From Natronomonas moolapensis 8.8.11 (lineage in GTDB: Archaea > Halobacteriota > Halobacteria > Halobacteriales > Haloarculaceae), in contig NC_020388.1 in assembly GCF_000591055.1 (NCBI RefSeq), forward strand, positions 2,108,001 to 2,172,000: 64,000 nt of DNA. The letters are read 5' to 3'. Under the pieces are notes generated by a model, which was not told the DNA's origin, made no database searches, and worked only from the letters and a program-made list of their open reading frames with translations. Below, one piece after another: positions 55,604 to 63,430 of this stretch (position 1 is its first letter; every line of letters starts with the position of its first letter). The position numbers and the translations under genes were made by a program.

Positions 55604-56098
55604 CTACAACTCCGTGTCGACGCCGTCGGTCCGTTCGACGACGACGGCGCCGCTGGCGGCGTCGACGCGCATCGTCCGGCCACAACTGCCGCCGACCTCC
55701 TCGCCGACCAGTTCGATCCCACGGACGGCGAGCACCTCGCGGGCGGCCGCAACGTTCCGGTCGCCGATCGACGCCCCGCCGTCGGTGCCGAAATCGACGA
55801 CCGCGGCGCCGCCAGTCACCTTCGCACGCAGCGACGACGGGTCCGCGCCCGCGTCGTCGAGCGCGTCGACGACCGAGTCGATCCCCGAGTCGACGAACCG
55901 GGCGGGCGGGCGGTCGTCGCCGTCTCGGCGGGGCAACATCGGATGGAGTAACGACCCGAGTCCTGCGTCGGGGTCGTAGATCGCGACCCCGAGACACGAC
56001 CCGAGCCCGCTCGTCGTGATGGTGCCCGCGGAAGCGACGGCGAACTCCGCGATCGAGACCTTGATTCGTTCTCCTCCGGTTCCCCTGTCCCCACCCAC
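55604..56098 (-). CDS. cheD: Chemoreceptor glutamine deamidase CheD
   Basis: 164 residues. Active Cys in 'TTSGLGSCLGVAIYD', His in 'LGSLLHPMLPRRD', Thr in 'LRAKVTGGAAVVDFG' and 'SIGDRNVAAAREVLA'. It deamidates receptor glutamines and binds CheC, which lowers its activity. Cotranscribed with cheC (start here 3 bp from the cheC stop) and cheY. In haloarchaea it also contacts CheF. Confidence 0.92.
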   Translation of the reverse strand: MGGDRGTGGERIKVSIAEFAVASAGTITTSGLGSCLGVAIYDPDAGLGSLLHPMLPRRDGDDRPPARFVDSGIDSVVDALDDAGADPSSLRAKVTGGAAVVDFGTDGGASIGDRNVAAAREVLAVRGIELVGEEVGGSCGRTMRVDAASGAVVVERTDGVDTEL

Positions 56099-56101
56099 GG
56101 T

Positions 56102-57298
56102 TCAGAACACCTCGTCCGGGTCGACGTGCGTTCTGTCGGCCCGTTCGACGAGGAGGCCGTCCAGCACCTCTCTGAGCTCGGCCTCGTCGGGTAGCGCGAA
56201 CAGCTCACACCGGAAGACGCCGTCGCCGTCGGTTCGGATCGTCGAATCGAGCAGGAAGGCGTACTCCTGGGTTCGGGCCATCCGTCCGACGACCGGACTC
56301 ATGATCGACGAACCCATATCGGAGACGAACGTCGGCGGCGAGTGGTCGATCGACGACTCGAGGACGTTCGCCCACCCGTCGATGAAGCCGCTGGTCATGA
56401 TGTTGCCGAGTTCTTTCATGGCGCTCTGTTCCATCTCGGACCACTCGCCGTCCGTCTCCATCGGCACGAGCGCGTCGACGACGGCCTCCGCGGAGGGACG
56501 GTCGAAGAGGATGACGAGATACCCACTCGGCTTGCCCGTGTACTCCATGACCGTCCCGACGTAGCGTTGCTCGCCCACGGTCGCGGGCACTTCGTCGATC
56601 GGGACGAAGCGCATCCGGTTGACCTCGACGTCGGTCTCAAGTCCCGTCATCGTCGTGACGTTGTCGGCGGCGCGCTCGGCGCCGGATTTCGTCATCTCGT
56701 TGAACACCTCGAGCTTCTCGAAGGGGATGGCGTCGTCCGCCGTGGGGTCGAGCGCCTCGACGAGCGACTCGCGCTCGGGGACGAGCAGGATGTGGAAATC
56801 CAGCGACCCGGAGGCGGACTCGACGCTGCTCCGGAAGACGAACACCTGCTCGTCGGCGTCGGCCGTCCCCGCCGGCAGTACGTCGGTGCCCGCCCCCTGT
56901 ATATACGTCGGCGTCGAGATATCGATAATCGCGTCGAGGTGGTCAGCCCACCCGTCAATGAAGCCGCTGGTCAGAATGTTGCCGACCTCCTCGATCGAAC
57001 TCCGTCGCATCTCTGGGCCGGCGCCGGGCGCGAGCACGTCGGCGATGGTCTCTCTGGCCGCCTCGTCGAAGGTGAGCACTGTCTCGCCGTCGAGAGCGCC
57101 GTCCAACTCGATGCGGACCCCCGAGAAGTCCCCGCCGAGGTACTCGTACTCGAGGTCCGAGGGCGACATAAGCGAGACGTTCGTCACTTCGACGCGGGTG
57201 TCGATCCCCGTCAGCCCCGAGAGCGACTCGGCGGCCGACTGTGCGCCCTCGCGGGCGAGACGGCTGTACGTCTCCAGCGAATCGATGTCGATCTGCAT
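56102..57298 (-). CDS. cheC: CheY phosphatase, two-domain CheC
   Basis: 398 residues. Two CheC domains with motifs 'SIEEVGNILTSGFIDGWAD' and 'AMKELGNIMTSGFIDGWAN', each followed by '...STPTY' or '...HSPPTF'. Starts MQIDIDSLETYSRLAREGA. It dephosphorylates CheY and interacts with CheD. It is similar in layout to the protein at 19063-20232, a paralogue outside the cluster. One-base gap to the cheY stop. Confidence 0.93.
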   Translation of the reverse strand: MQIDIDSLETYSRLAREGAQSAAESLSGLTGIDTRVEVTNVSLMSPSDLEYEYLGGDFSGVRIELDGALDGETVLTFDEAARETIADVLAPGAGPEMRRSSIEEVGNILTSGFIDGWADHLDAIIDISTPTYIQGAGTDVLPAGTADADEQVFVFRSSVESASGSLDFHILLVPERESLVEALDPTADDAIPFEKLEVFNEMTKSGAERAADNVTTMTGLETDVEVNRMRFVPIDEVPATVGEQRYVGTVMEYTGKPSGYLVILFDRPSAEAVVDALVPMETDGEWSEMEQSAMKELGNIMTSGFIDGWANVLESSIDHSPPTFVSDMGSSIMSPVVGRMARTQEYAFLLDSTIRTDGDGVFRCELFALPDEAELREVLDGLLVERADRTHVDPDEVF

Positions 57299-57299
57299 C

Positions 57300-57656
57300 C
57301 TACCCGGCCACCACGTTCTCGATCTCCTCTAAGACGCTCGGCTTCTGGAAAGGCTTCGTGATGTACCCCTCCGCGCCGGCCTGGATTGCGTTCTTCATTT
57401 TCTGTTCTTGACCGACGCTGGTACACATAATCACCTTCGCGCCGGGGTCCGAATCGGTGATCTCGTCCGTCGCCTCGATGCCGTCCCTGATCGGCATCAC
57501 GATGTCCATCATCACGAGGTCGGGGTCGTTCTCGTCGTACAGCTCGATGGCCTCGACGCCGTTTTCGGCCTCCCCGGCGATGGTGTACTCTTCCTCTAGG
57601 ATCTCTCTGAGGAGGCTTCGCATGAACTCGGAGTCGTCCGCGATCAGGACATTCAT
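57300..57656 (-). CDS. cheY: Chemotaxis response regulator CheY
   Basis: 118 residues from ATG 57656. Receiver: 'NVLIADDSEFMRSLLREIL', phospho-Asp in 'PDLVMMDIVMPIRDGIEA', Thr in 'VIMCTSVGQE', Lys in 'EGYITKPFQKPSVLEE'. It carries the CheA signal to the archaellum through CheF and ArlCDE. First gene of the cheY-cheC-cheD operon. cheA is not in the window. Confidence 0.93.
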   Translation of the reverse strand: MNVLIADDSEFMRSLLREILEEEYTIAGEAENGVEAIELYDENDPDLVMMDIVMPIRDGIEATDEITDSDPGAKVIMCTSVGQEQKMKNAIQAGAEGYITKPFQKPSVLEEIENVVAG

Positions 57657-57751
57657 TTCTACGCGGTGTTGGTCCAGCGAGTACGTCAACCCATGTTCGG
57701 GTTCAGCGCTCGAAACGGATCGGAAACGGTCGGGGTCCCCCGCCGTCCGCC

Positions 57752-58366
57752 CTACCTCCCGCCCGCTTCCTCGCGGATCGCGACGACCAGCTCCTCGATC
57801 GTGTCGGTGCGGTCGAGGTCGTGGGCGGACAAAAGCTTCGCGAGATTCGGCGTCTCCGCCGTCTCGAAGGTCGACTCCCGAAGCAGGATGTCGACGACCT
57901 CGTCCGGCGGCGTCCCGTCGGTGACGTGGCTGGCGTACCACCGCACCAGCCCCTCGAACGTCGAGATCACGTCGTCGGAGACCGTCCGGTGGCGGGCGGT
58001 GTCGCCCTCGAAGGAGGCGACGATGTCCAGCCCGTAGCGGGCGTTCGACCGCGAGAGCTCCTCGGCGAGCAGCGTCCGGGCCGTCTCGGGGCTCCGAGGG
58101 CGTTCGGGACCGTGACCCCTCGGCTCCGGATCGCGTCGGGTGCCTTCGGAGCCGTCGTCGCCACCCGTCGCCGAGTCGGGGACGTTCGGCGGGCCGCCCC
58201 CCGGCGAGACGACGTAGCGCCCCGAATCGTCCAACTCCTCGACGTACTCGCTGTCGGAGAGGTCGAGTTCCTCCGGGGAGAGCACCTTGCCCTCCTCGGC
58301 GTCGCCGCCGGTCGGCGGGTCGATACGGGCGTCGTCGTCTGAATCGGGATCTGGATCGTCGGGCAT
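57752..58366 (-). CDS. Hypothetical protein in the archaellum cluster
   Basis: 204 residues from ATG 58366. N-terminal half acidic and disordered (MPDDPDPDSDDDARIDPP), with a short conserved stretch 'EEGKVLSPEELDLSDSEYV'. C-terminal ~100 residues helical ('TARTLLAEELSRSNARYGLD', 'ETPNLAKLLSAHDLDRTDTI'). Two bases separate it from arlG. Position suggests a link to motility; no activity known to me. Confidence 0.7.
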   Translation of the reverse strand: MPDDPDPDSDDDARIDPPTGGDAEEGKVLSPEELDLSDSEYVEELDDSGRYVVSPGGGPPNVPDSATGGDDGSEGTRRDPEPRGHGPERPRSPETARTLLAEELSRSNARYGLDIVASFEGDTARHRTVSDDVISTFEGLVRWYASHVTDGTPPDEVVDILLRESTFETAETPNLAKLLSAHDLDRTDTIEELVVAIREEAGGR

Positions 58367-58368
58367 GG

Positions 58369-58827
58369 TTACGCGGTGAATCTGATGCTGTCCTCGTTCT
58401 CGCGGACGGAGACGGTGACGCGGGTGGGGCCGCTGGGCGCCGGACTGGGGGAGTCGACCGTCACCTCGACCACCGTCCCCGGCGGCCACCGATCGTTCTG
58501 CCCGTCAACTCGTGACACGGTGTCCGGGCTATTAAATGATCCCTCGATTAACACGTCGATCGACCCCACGTCCGGCGTCAGTTCGGTCCCGCCGGTGTTC
58601 TTGACGTAGAGGGTGAGTGCCCCCGTACCGGTGTAGATGGAGTCGGGACTCCCGGTGTCGCTGACGATCCGAATGTCGGTGTCGATGCGCTCCTCGACGT
58701 CCTCGTTTTGATTCACGATCGACGTGCTGACGCGGTCGACCTGCGTGACGAGCGTGCCCGCCACTCCTGCTGCCACGACGATGCTGGCGATGAAAATCAC
58801 GAGGTGGGAGGCCGAGACGCTGCTCAT
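58369..58827 (-). CDS. arlG: Archaellum stator-like protein ArlG (FlaG), copy 1
   Basis: 152 residues. One N-terminal membrane span 'HLVIFIASIVVAAGVAGTL', followed by an immunoglobulin-like outer domain ('DSIYTGTGALTLYVKNTGGT'). ArlG and ArlF form the part outside the membrane that anchors the motor to the S-layer. A similar protein is encoded next to it (58904-59374). Cotranscribed with it and arlF. Confidence 0.9.
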   Translation of the reverse strand: MSSVSASHLVIFIASIVVAAGVAGTLVTQVDRVSTSIVNQNEDVEERIDTDIRIVSDTGSPDSIYTGTGALTLYVKNTGGTELTPDVGSIDVLIEGSFNSPDTVSRVDGQNDRWPPGTVVEVTVDSPSPAPSGPTRVTVSVRENEDSIRFTA

Positions 58828-58903
58828 GCCTGTTCACCCCCTCGGGCGAGGGTGGCGGTCGGCGTCGGTCGGTTCGTGTCGTGTCGTGTTCGGATCATGG
58901 GTG

Positions 58904-59374
58904 CTATACGCTGAATTCGATGGATCGTTCGGTGCCTTTCGTCGAGACGCTGAGGCGGTTGCCGCCGGCGTCGAGGCCACTATCCAACGCGACTGTTATT
59001 TCGAGGACTTCGCCTTCGGCCCAGACGTCCGCGCTGCCGTCGTCGTTCGCTACGGAGGTGATCGTCAGATCCGCAGCCGGGACGAACTGCCCATTTATAA
59101 GCACGTTGATGTCGTCCCCGGTCTGAAACAACGCGTTCGATCCGGTGTTCCTGACGTAGAACGTAACGGTGTCCGTACCGTCGTAGAAGTTCGACCCGCC
59201 GCCGTCGTTCAGGATCTCGAAGTCGGCGTCGATCGACTCGGTGATCGCGTCGCCTTTCGTCTCCGCGGAGTTCGAGATGTCCCCGACGGTCGCGACGAGC
59301 GTCCCGGCCACCCCCGCGGCGACGAGGATCGAGGCGATGAAGATCACCAGCGTGGAGGCCGAGACGCCGCTCAT
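58904..59374 (-). CDS. arlG: Archaellum stator-like protein ArlG (FlaG), copy 2
   Basis: 156 residues. The first ~30 residues (MSGVSASTLVIFIASILVAA) match copy 1 closely; the outer domain ('SNFYDGTDTVTFYVRNTGSN') is related but diverged. Overlaps the arlF stop by four bases (start 59374, arlF stop 59371). A 76-bp gap separates it from copy 1. Confidence 0.9.
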   Translation of the reverse strand: MSGVSASTLVIFIASILVAAGVAGTLVATVGDISNSAETKGDAITESIDADFEILNDGGGSNFYDGTDTVTFYVRNTGSNALFQTGDDINVLINGQFVPAADLTITSVANDDGSADVWAEGEVLEITVALDSGLDAGGNRLSVSTKGTERSIEFSV

Positions 59375-59829
59375 ACTACCACGATTCCGTCGCTCACTGT
59401 CTCGGCGATGCCGTTCTCCGCCACGACCTTCACGCGATTAGGACCGGAGTAGTCTATCTCGATTGTGAGTGTCTGGCCGGGGAGCCAAAGCGCCGCAGTC
59501 GAGTCCCCGTCGACGTCGGTGCTCTGGATATCGGCATCGCGCTGGATCGTTCCGTCGACGAGCACGCTCGTCTCATTAACACCGAGGGTCGTACTGCCGG
59601 TGTTCCGTAATTCGAGCGTCAGTTCTGTGTTGTTGCTGTCGTACGTCGCCGACGTGATCTCGAACTCCGTGTTCAGCGCGTCGATTCCTCTATCGACTTG
59701 CTCGCCCTGCGAGTCGGCCAGCGCGCCCATGCTGCCGACCAGCGAGGGGACGGCGATGCCGGCGGCGACCATCACGCCGACGAAGACGATGGCCGCCGAG
59801 CCGCTGACGCTAAAGCCCACGTCGGCCAC
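59371..59829 (-). CDS. arlF: Archaellum stator-like protein ArlF (FlaF)
   Basis: 152 residues from GTG 59829. N-terminal span 'FSVSGSAAIVFVGVMVAAGI' and outer beta-domain ('TELTLELRNTGSTTLGVNET'). It binds the S-layer in known archaea. First gene of the arlF-arlG-arlG operon. A TATA-like site at ~59834-59842 is too near the GTG to be its promoter; a better one lies at ~60072-60080. Confidence 0.9.
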   Translation of the reverse strand: MADVGFSVSGSAAIVFVGVMVAAGIAVPSLVGSMGALADSQGEQVDRGIDALNTEFEITSATYDSNNTELTLELRNTGSTTLGVNETSVLVDGTIQRDADIQSTDVDGDSTAALWLPGQTLTIEIDYSGPNRVKVVAENGIAETVSDGIVVV

Positions 59830-59947
59830 CCCAATTATAAAAGAGTCGTCGATCGACGGACGGGCGTCTGAGGGGCCCGGCGTCCGTCGGGGTGGTGTCG
59901 TCGAATCGGCTCATTCGAGTAGCGCGGAGCGCGGTACCTGCTGGTGG

Positions 59948-59971
59948 GCGACTGGCCTGCAGACCAGTCGC
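59948..59971. promoter_or_regulatory. 24-bp near-perfect palindrome in the arlF leader
   Basis: GCGACTGGCCTGCAGACCAGTCGC: eight outer bases pair exactly (GCGACTGG with CCAGTCGC), with CTGCAG in the middle and one mismatched pair. It lies ~120 bp before arlF, between it and a TATA site at 60072-60080 (minus strand), so it would be in the leader mRNA or act as an operator. Confidence 0.6.
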
Positions 59972-60071
59972 CGCACTCGTCGATTACTTCTCGCGTGTCG
60001 TACTAAATCGGGCAGTCGGTTTCAGCCCCCGAAACGACGGGGAATATCGGGGCGGTGGAGAGGCAGGGGAG

Positions 60072-60080
60072 TTATAAATA
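60072..60080 (-). promoter_or_regulatory. Possible promoter of the arlF operon
   Basis: TATTTATAA on the minus strand, just beyond the stop of the antitoxin gene. Transcription would begin near 60048, giving a ~220-nt leader to arlF that includes the 24-bp palindrome. Read-through from the antitoxin gene is the alternative. Confidence 0.4.
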
Positions 60081-60088
60081 GGAGCGAG

Positions 60089-60283
60089 TCAGCGAGCGGC
60101 GGAGACGGCGTCTTCGAGGTCCTCGGCAGCGCCGTCGGGGAGCGTTCCGAAGCCCTCGCGCCAGTCCGTCCGGCGCTCCGCGACGAGTCGGTCGACGAGG
60201 TCGCTGAAGCTCTCGTCCTCGCGCTTGCGGGCCTTCAGTCGCTCGTGAACCGCCTCCCGCAGGCCGATCGTCTTCGTTCCCAT
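60089..60283 (-). CDS. VapB-like ribbon-helix-helix antitoxin (DUF217-type), no toxin adjacent
   Basis: 64 residues from ATG 60283. 'MGTKTIGLREAVHERLKARK' and 'EDESFSDLVDRLVAERR' match the archaeal VapB/DUF217 antitoxin pattern (K-T-I-x-L, then E-S-F-S-D). A TATATATAC box at ~60300-60308 gives a leaderless mRNA. A PIN-domain VapC gene would normally follow; arlF follows instead, so it is an orphan or a free regulator. Confidence 0.75.
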   Translation of the reverse strand: MGTKTIGLREAVHERLKARKREDESFSDLVDRLVAERRTDWREGFGTLPDGAAEDLEDAVSAAR

Positions 60284-60375
60284 ACGTCGTGTTTGTGTGT
60301 ATATATACAACTGCGTATTGCCGCGAGAGGTGACCTATCATTACATCTATTACAGCAGATTACATACCGACGAGT

Positions 60376-60732
60376 ATGCCGATCGACATCGAACGCTTCG
60401 AGACCGATCCCGAGGAAGCGTTGAACGCTCGGGGTCGCACGAACGCGGCGGCGGTCCTCTCGTTTCTCGCCGCCTCCCCCGACCGAGCGTACACGCCAAA
60501 GGAAATTCACGAAGCGACTGGTCTCCCACGCGGGAGTGTCGGCGTCGTACTCTCTCGACTGGAAGACCGCGGGCTCGTCCGGCACCGAGGCGAATACTGG
60601 GCGGTCGCCGCCGACGAGGCCGTCGAAAAGACGCTCAGTTCGATGCGGGCAGCCCAGGCCGCGACCGATCGGTTCGGACCGGAGGATCCCGAGGAATGGG
60701 GACCGGGGGTCGAAGACGACGAGGAGACGTGA
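60376..60732 (+). CDS. MarR-like winged-helix regulator (probable antitoxin)
   Basis: 118 residues. Starts MPIDIERFETDPEEALNARG, with winged helix 'AVLSFLAASPDRAYTPKEIH', 'GLPRGSVGVVLSRLEDRGLV' and an acidic C-terminus. In haloarchaea this type precedes a PemK/MazF-family toxin. Its stop is followed directly by the ATG of a MazF-like start that is broken after ~16 residues. Divergent from the VapB-like gene. Confidence 0.8.
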   Translation: MPIDIERFETDPEEALNARGRTNAAAVLSFLAASPDRAYTPKEIHEATGLPRGSVGVVLSRLEDRGLVRHRGEYWAVAADEAVEKTLSSMRAAQAATDRFGPEDPEEWGPGVEDDEET

Positions 60733-60876
60733 ATGGCGGTCACGCAGGGGGACGTCTGGTGGGGGCCAGCACCGCGTAAAAATCAAAAAAGCGGGCGTCG
60801 AATCCCCAACCGACTCCAACGGAATCCCCAAGCACGCAAAGCGACTCATCGCGAAGATGACTGCCGACCGCGGTAA
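60733..60876 (+). pseudogene. Truncated PemK/MazF-like toxin
   Basis: From ATG 60733 the first ~14 residues, 'MAVTQGDVWWGPAP', are a clear MazF/PemK start (QGDVWW). From ~60776 the sequence becomes unrelated (RKNQKSGRRIPN...) and ends at TAA 60874. The rest of the toxin, ~100 residues, is absent. The break lies in DNA of lower G+C leading to IS6 debris. Confidence 0.7.
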
Positions 60877-61208
60877 GACAACAAGTCATAATAACACCTC
60901 TAATCCAACTGCTCAGAGTCACGAAGCGCCCGCTGGATGGGGAGTAGGACAAGGCAACGGATACGTGGCGATGGGGCGTACTCAACTCAGTGAAGATAGC
61001 GGGTCAGACGACTATCCCGTGCAGGTGGCGGCCGATGGGGACCCCAGACGGTAAGAATAATCAACAAGACCATCGGGCAATGCAGCGCGCTAGGGCTGAA
61101 CCGTGCTAAATCTAGTTCGTGATAAAGAAACTGCTGGTTTACGTCGAAAACACTTGAGACGTGGCTACAGGAACTAGGCAGCTCATCGACACGAAACTCT
61201 CCTAAGAG
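60877..61208. other. Unassigned stretch between broken toxin and IS6
   Basis: About 330 bp with no supported gene. A frame on the plus strand to 61054 contains 'SPTDSNGIPKHAKRLIAK', which looks like a piece of a real protein but I cannot name it; a minus-strand frame contains 'SCSHVSSVFDVNQQFLYHEL', also possibly a fragment. Likely remnants of mobile DNA. Confidence 0.4.
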
Positions 61209-61904
61209 GGCGGTGTTCAGATACGGATGAAGGGTGAGGCGATACGTTTTTTGAGTGTCTATGCCAGAAAACGCCCGCCTCAACGACAATTTGGACGAGA
61301 TCGACTTAGAGTTTGTTGAACGAGAAGCGACACCACGATTTCTGATGAAGCTTAGTATTCAGCTCCATCTCGCTGGATTATCACTTTCGAATACTGTTTC
61401 TATTCTTGAATTATTTGGTGTCAATCGTGCTCGGTCAACTGTGCATAATTGGGTTCAGAAAGCAGATCTACAGCCTGAGTCTGGTCAAAATCCGGATCAC
61501 GTCGCCGTTGACGAGACGGTGATCCGGCTCAATGATAAACAATATTGGCTGTACGCGGCTGTCGATCCTGAAACAAACGAATTGCTATACACAACGCTTG
61601 AGCCAATCATAAAAAGCGTGATTGTTCACGCATTCTTTGCTGAACTCCGCGAGAAACACGACGTAGAACACGCCGTGTTTCTCATCGATGGCTCGCACTC
61701 ATTGAAAGACGCTTGCCGCCGCCACAGCCTCGATTTCAGATATGAACGCCATGGAAATCGGAATAGCGTCGAACGTGTCTTTCGAGAGATAAAACGTAGA
61801 ACTACCAGTTTTTCAAACTGTTTCAGCAACGCCGAAGCAGACACCGCCGACGATTGGCTTCGATCCTTCGCCTTCGCATAGAATCAGCTTATCTGAACAC
61901 TACC
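61209..61904 (+). mobile_element. IS6 family insertion sequence
   Basis: About 696 bp with inverted ends GGCGGTGTTCAGATA (61209-61223) and, read inward, GGTAGTGTTCAGATA (61890-61904): 13 of 15 agree. One transposase inside. No flanking 8-bp duplication is visible, as after IS6-mediated deletion or co-integrate resolution. Confidence 0.8.
61255..61881 (+). CDS. IS6 transposase, slightly truncated at the C-terminus
   Basis: 208 residues. DDE triad: Asp in 'DHVAVDETVIRLND', Asp in 'AVFLIDGSHSLKDA' and Glu in 'RNSVERVFREIKRR'; 'SIQLHLAGLSLSNTVSIL' begins the DNA-binding part. TAG at 61879 sits where the related remnant reads TGG, so the last ~5 residues are lost; activity may be unaffected. A+T-richer than the region average. 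Confidence 0.85.
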   Translation: MSMPENARLNDNLDEIDLEFVEREATPRFLMKLSIQLHLAGLSLSNTVSILELFGVNRARSTVHNWVQKADLQPESGQNPDHVAVDETVIRLNDKQYWLYAAVDPETNELLYTTLEPIIKSVIVHAFFAELREKHDVEHAVFLIDGSHSLKDACRRHSLDFRYERHGNRNSVERVFREIKRRTTSFSNCFSNAEADTADDWLRSFAFA

Positions 61905-61937
61905 CGACGACACGGACTCAATTTTAAGTACAAAAAA

Positions 61938-62091
61938 CATAGAAATTGGAACAGCGCTGAATATGTCTTTTGAGAATAAAACGAAGAATTACCAGCTTCT
62001 CAAACTGTTTTAGCAACGCCAAAGCAGAAACTGCTGATGAGTGGCTCAGATCGTTTAGCTTCGCATGGAATCAGCTTATTTGAACACTACC
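61938..62091 (+). pseudogene. Remnant of the 3' end of a second IS6 element
   Basis: About 150 bp closely related to the end of the IS6 transposase at 61747-61904, with a frameshift and stops, ending in the same terminal sequence GAACACTACC. It follows the complete copy after ~35 bp. 62092-62214 holds nothing recognisable; it is A+T-rich. Confidence 0.75.
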
Positions 62092-62214
62092 GCACTAACG
62101 CTAGCAGTTTGTTTTTATCCGCGAAATGAAGGAGAGCAACGCATCTGAACTACTGTCTAATCAATAACTCATAAATAAAACCTGTCTCAAAGTTAACTTA
62201 ATATAATTTATACG

Positions 62215-62847
62215 CTACAGTTGAATATCATCGCCGTTGCTGCCAATAAGCGGGTCATCTACGATAACTTCGTCAACCCTCTGAGTACCATCAGCAGTAA
62301 TAAACCGGAACTGTGCTGATTGGCCCTCTCCAAGTACAGTATCCTGTGCTCCGTATATTCCATCAAAATTCCCGTCTCCGCCATCACCCTCAAGCCTGAC
62401 AGTTAGCTCAACACGCTCGGAGGAGCTTTCAAGTAAAGTTGCGTCCCCTCCACCAGAGATCTCAGTAAGTTCTGTTGAGGCACCATCTGCTTCGACAGCT
62501 CCGTCTTCTATACTGGTCGTTATTGGTCCATTGGGGCCGACATATTCTAGTGTCGTATCAAGCAAATTGATACTATCAGATCCTGGTGCGAGGCTGAGTA
62601 TAAATGTTACTTGATCTATACCAGTATTATCAGCATCAACTTGACCGGTTGTACTGATAATGTCAAGGTTGTTAGAGACTTGATCTGTACTTTCTTGACC
62701 GGTCGATTCAGCCTGTGTTTGCAGGAAGCCAGCGGTGTTGATCAGCACCCCGGCCGCGATCGCCGCCACCAACACGAGGGCGATGAACACAATGAGGGTA
62801 CCGATTCCTACCTGACCGCGATCCTGCTTGTTGATTCTATCAAACAT
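62215..62847 (-). CDS. arlB: Archaellin (archaellum filament protein)
   Basis: 210 residues. Class III signal peptide '[20 protein letters not shown]', cut after the Gly of 'DRG' by prepilin-type peptidase, then the hydrophobic filament core '[20 protein letters not shown]'. The outer domain is Gly/Asp/Thr-rich. The first ~60 codons are almost identical to the two genes upstream; the rest diverges and is A+T-rich. Third gene of the tandem array in reading order; 2-bp gap to the next. Confidence 0.95.
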   Translation of the reverse strand: MFDRINKQDRGQVGIGTLIVFIALVLVAAIAAGVLINTAGFLQTQAESTGQESTDQVSNNLDIISTTGQVDADNTGIDQVTFILSLAPGSDSINLLDTTLEYVGPNGPITTSIEDGAVEADGASTELTEISGGGDATLLESSSERVELTVRLEGDGGDGNFDGIYGAQDTVLGEGQSAQFRFITADGTQRVDEVIVDDPLIGSNGDDIQL

Positions 62848-62849
62848 TA

Positions 62850-63428
62850 TTATAACTCCGTTGAATCCGTAGCACTAAGTGGGTCATCAACATTTAACTC
62901 AACAACGGTTTCGCCACCACTAGGCAATGAAAGGATCACTGTTGCTGAATTTCCTGGATCCAGTGTTTCTCCACTGAGTCCATTTGATCCAGCAATATTT
63001 AATTCAAGTATCAATTCATTATTGCCGTCCCCGAGCGTGGTTGCTGTTACTCCTTCAGCGCCAACAGCAAATGAATCAACATCTCCGTCACCATCAACAC
63101 CGCCTATATTAACAACATTTTCACCGACGTAGGTTATCGTTACCTGGTTCAGATTAACTGGATCGGATCCAGGAGCGAGACCAAGGGTTAATCGAACTCT
63201 ATCAATACTATTTGTATCAATGCTTCCAACAGCAGATGTAACTTGTAGGTTATTTGATACTTGATCTGTACTTTCTTGACCGGTCGATTCAGCCTGTGTT
63301 TGCAGGAACCCGGCAGTGTTGATCAGCACCCCAGCCGCGATCGCCGCCACCAGCACGAGGGCGATGAACACGATGAGGGTGCCGATCCCCACCTGACCGC
63401 GATCCTGCTTGTTGATTCTATCAAACAT
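62850..63428 (-). CDS. arlB: Archaellin (archaellum filament protein)
   Basis: 192 residues. Same N-terminus through '[10 protein letters not shown]'; outer domain '[20 protein letters not shown]' and a C-terminal '[17 protein letters not shown]' similar to the others ('DPL' near the end). Assembles into the filament with its neighbours. Two bases from each neighbour, so one transcript. Confidence 0.95.
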   Translation of the reverse strand: MFDRINKQDRGQVGIGTLIVFIALVLVAAIAAGVLINTAGFLQTQAESTGQESTDQVSNNLQVTSAVGSIDTNSIDRVRLTLGLAPGSDPVNLNQVTITYVGENVVNIGGVDGDGDVDSFAVGAEGVTATTLGDGNNELILELNIAGSNGLSGETLDPGNSATVILSLPSGGETVVELNVDDPLSATDSTEL

Positions 63429-63430
63429 TG

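Noticed and set aside
59834-59842. TATA box as promoter of arlF
   Set aside because: Only ~9 nt from the GTG start, too close; transcription would begin inside the gene.
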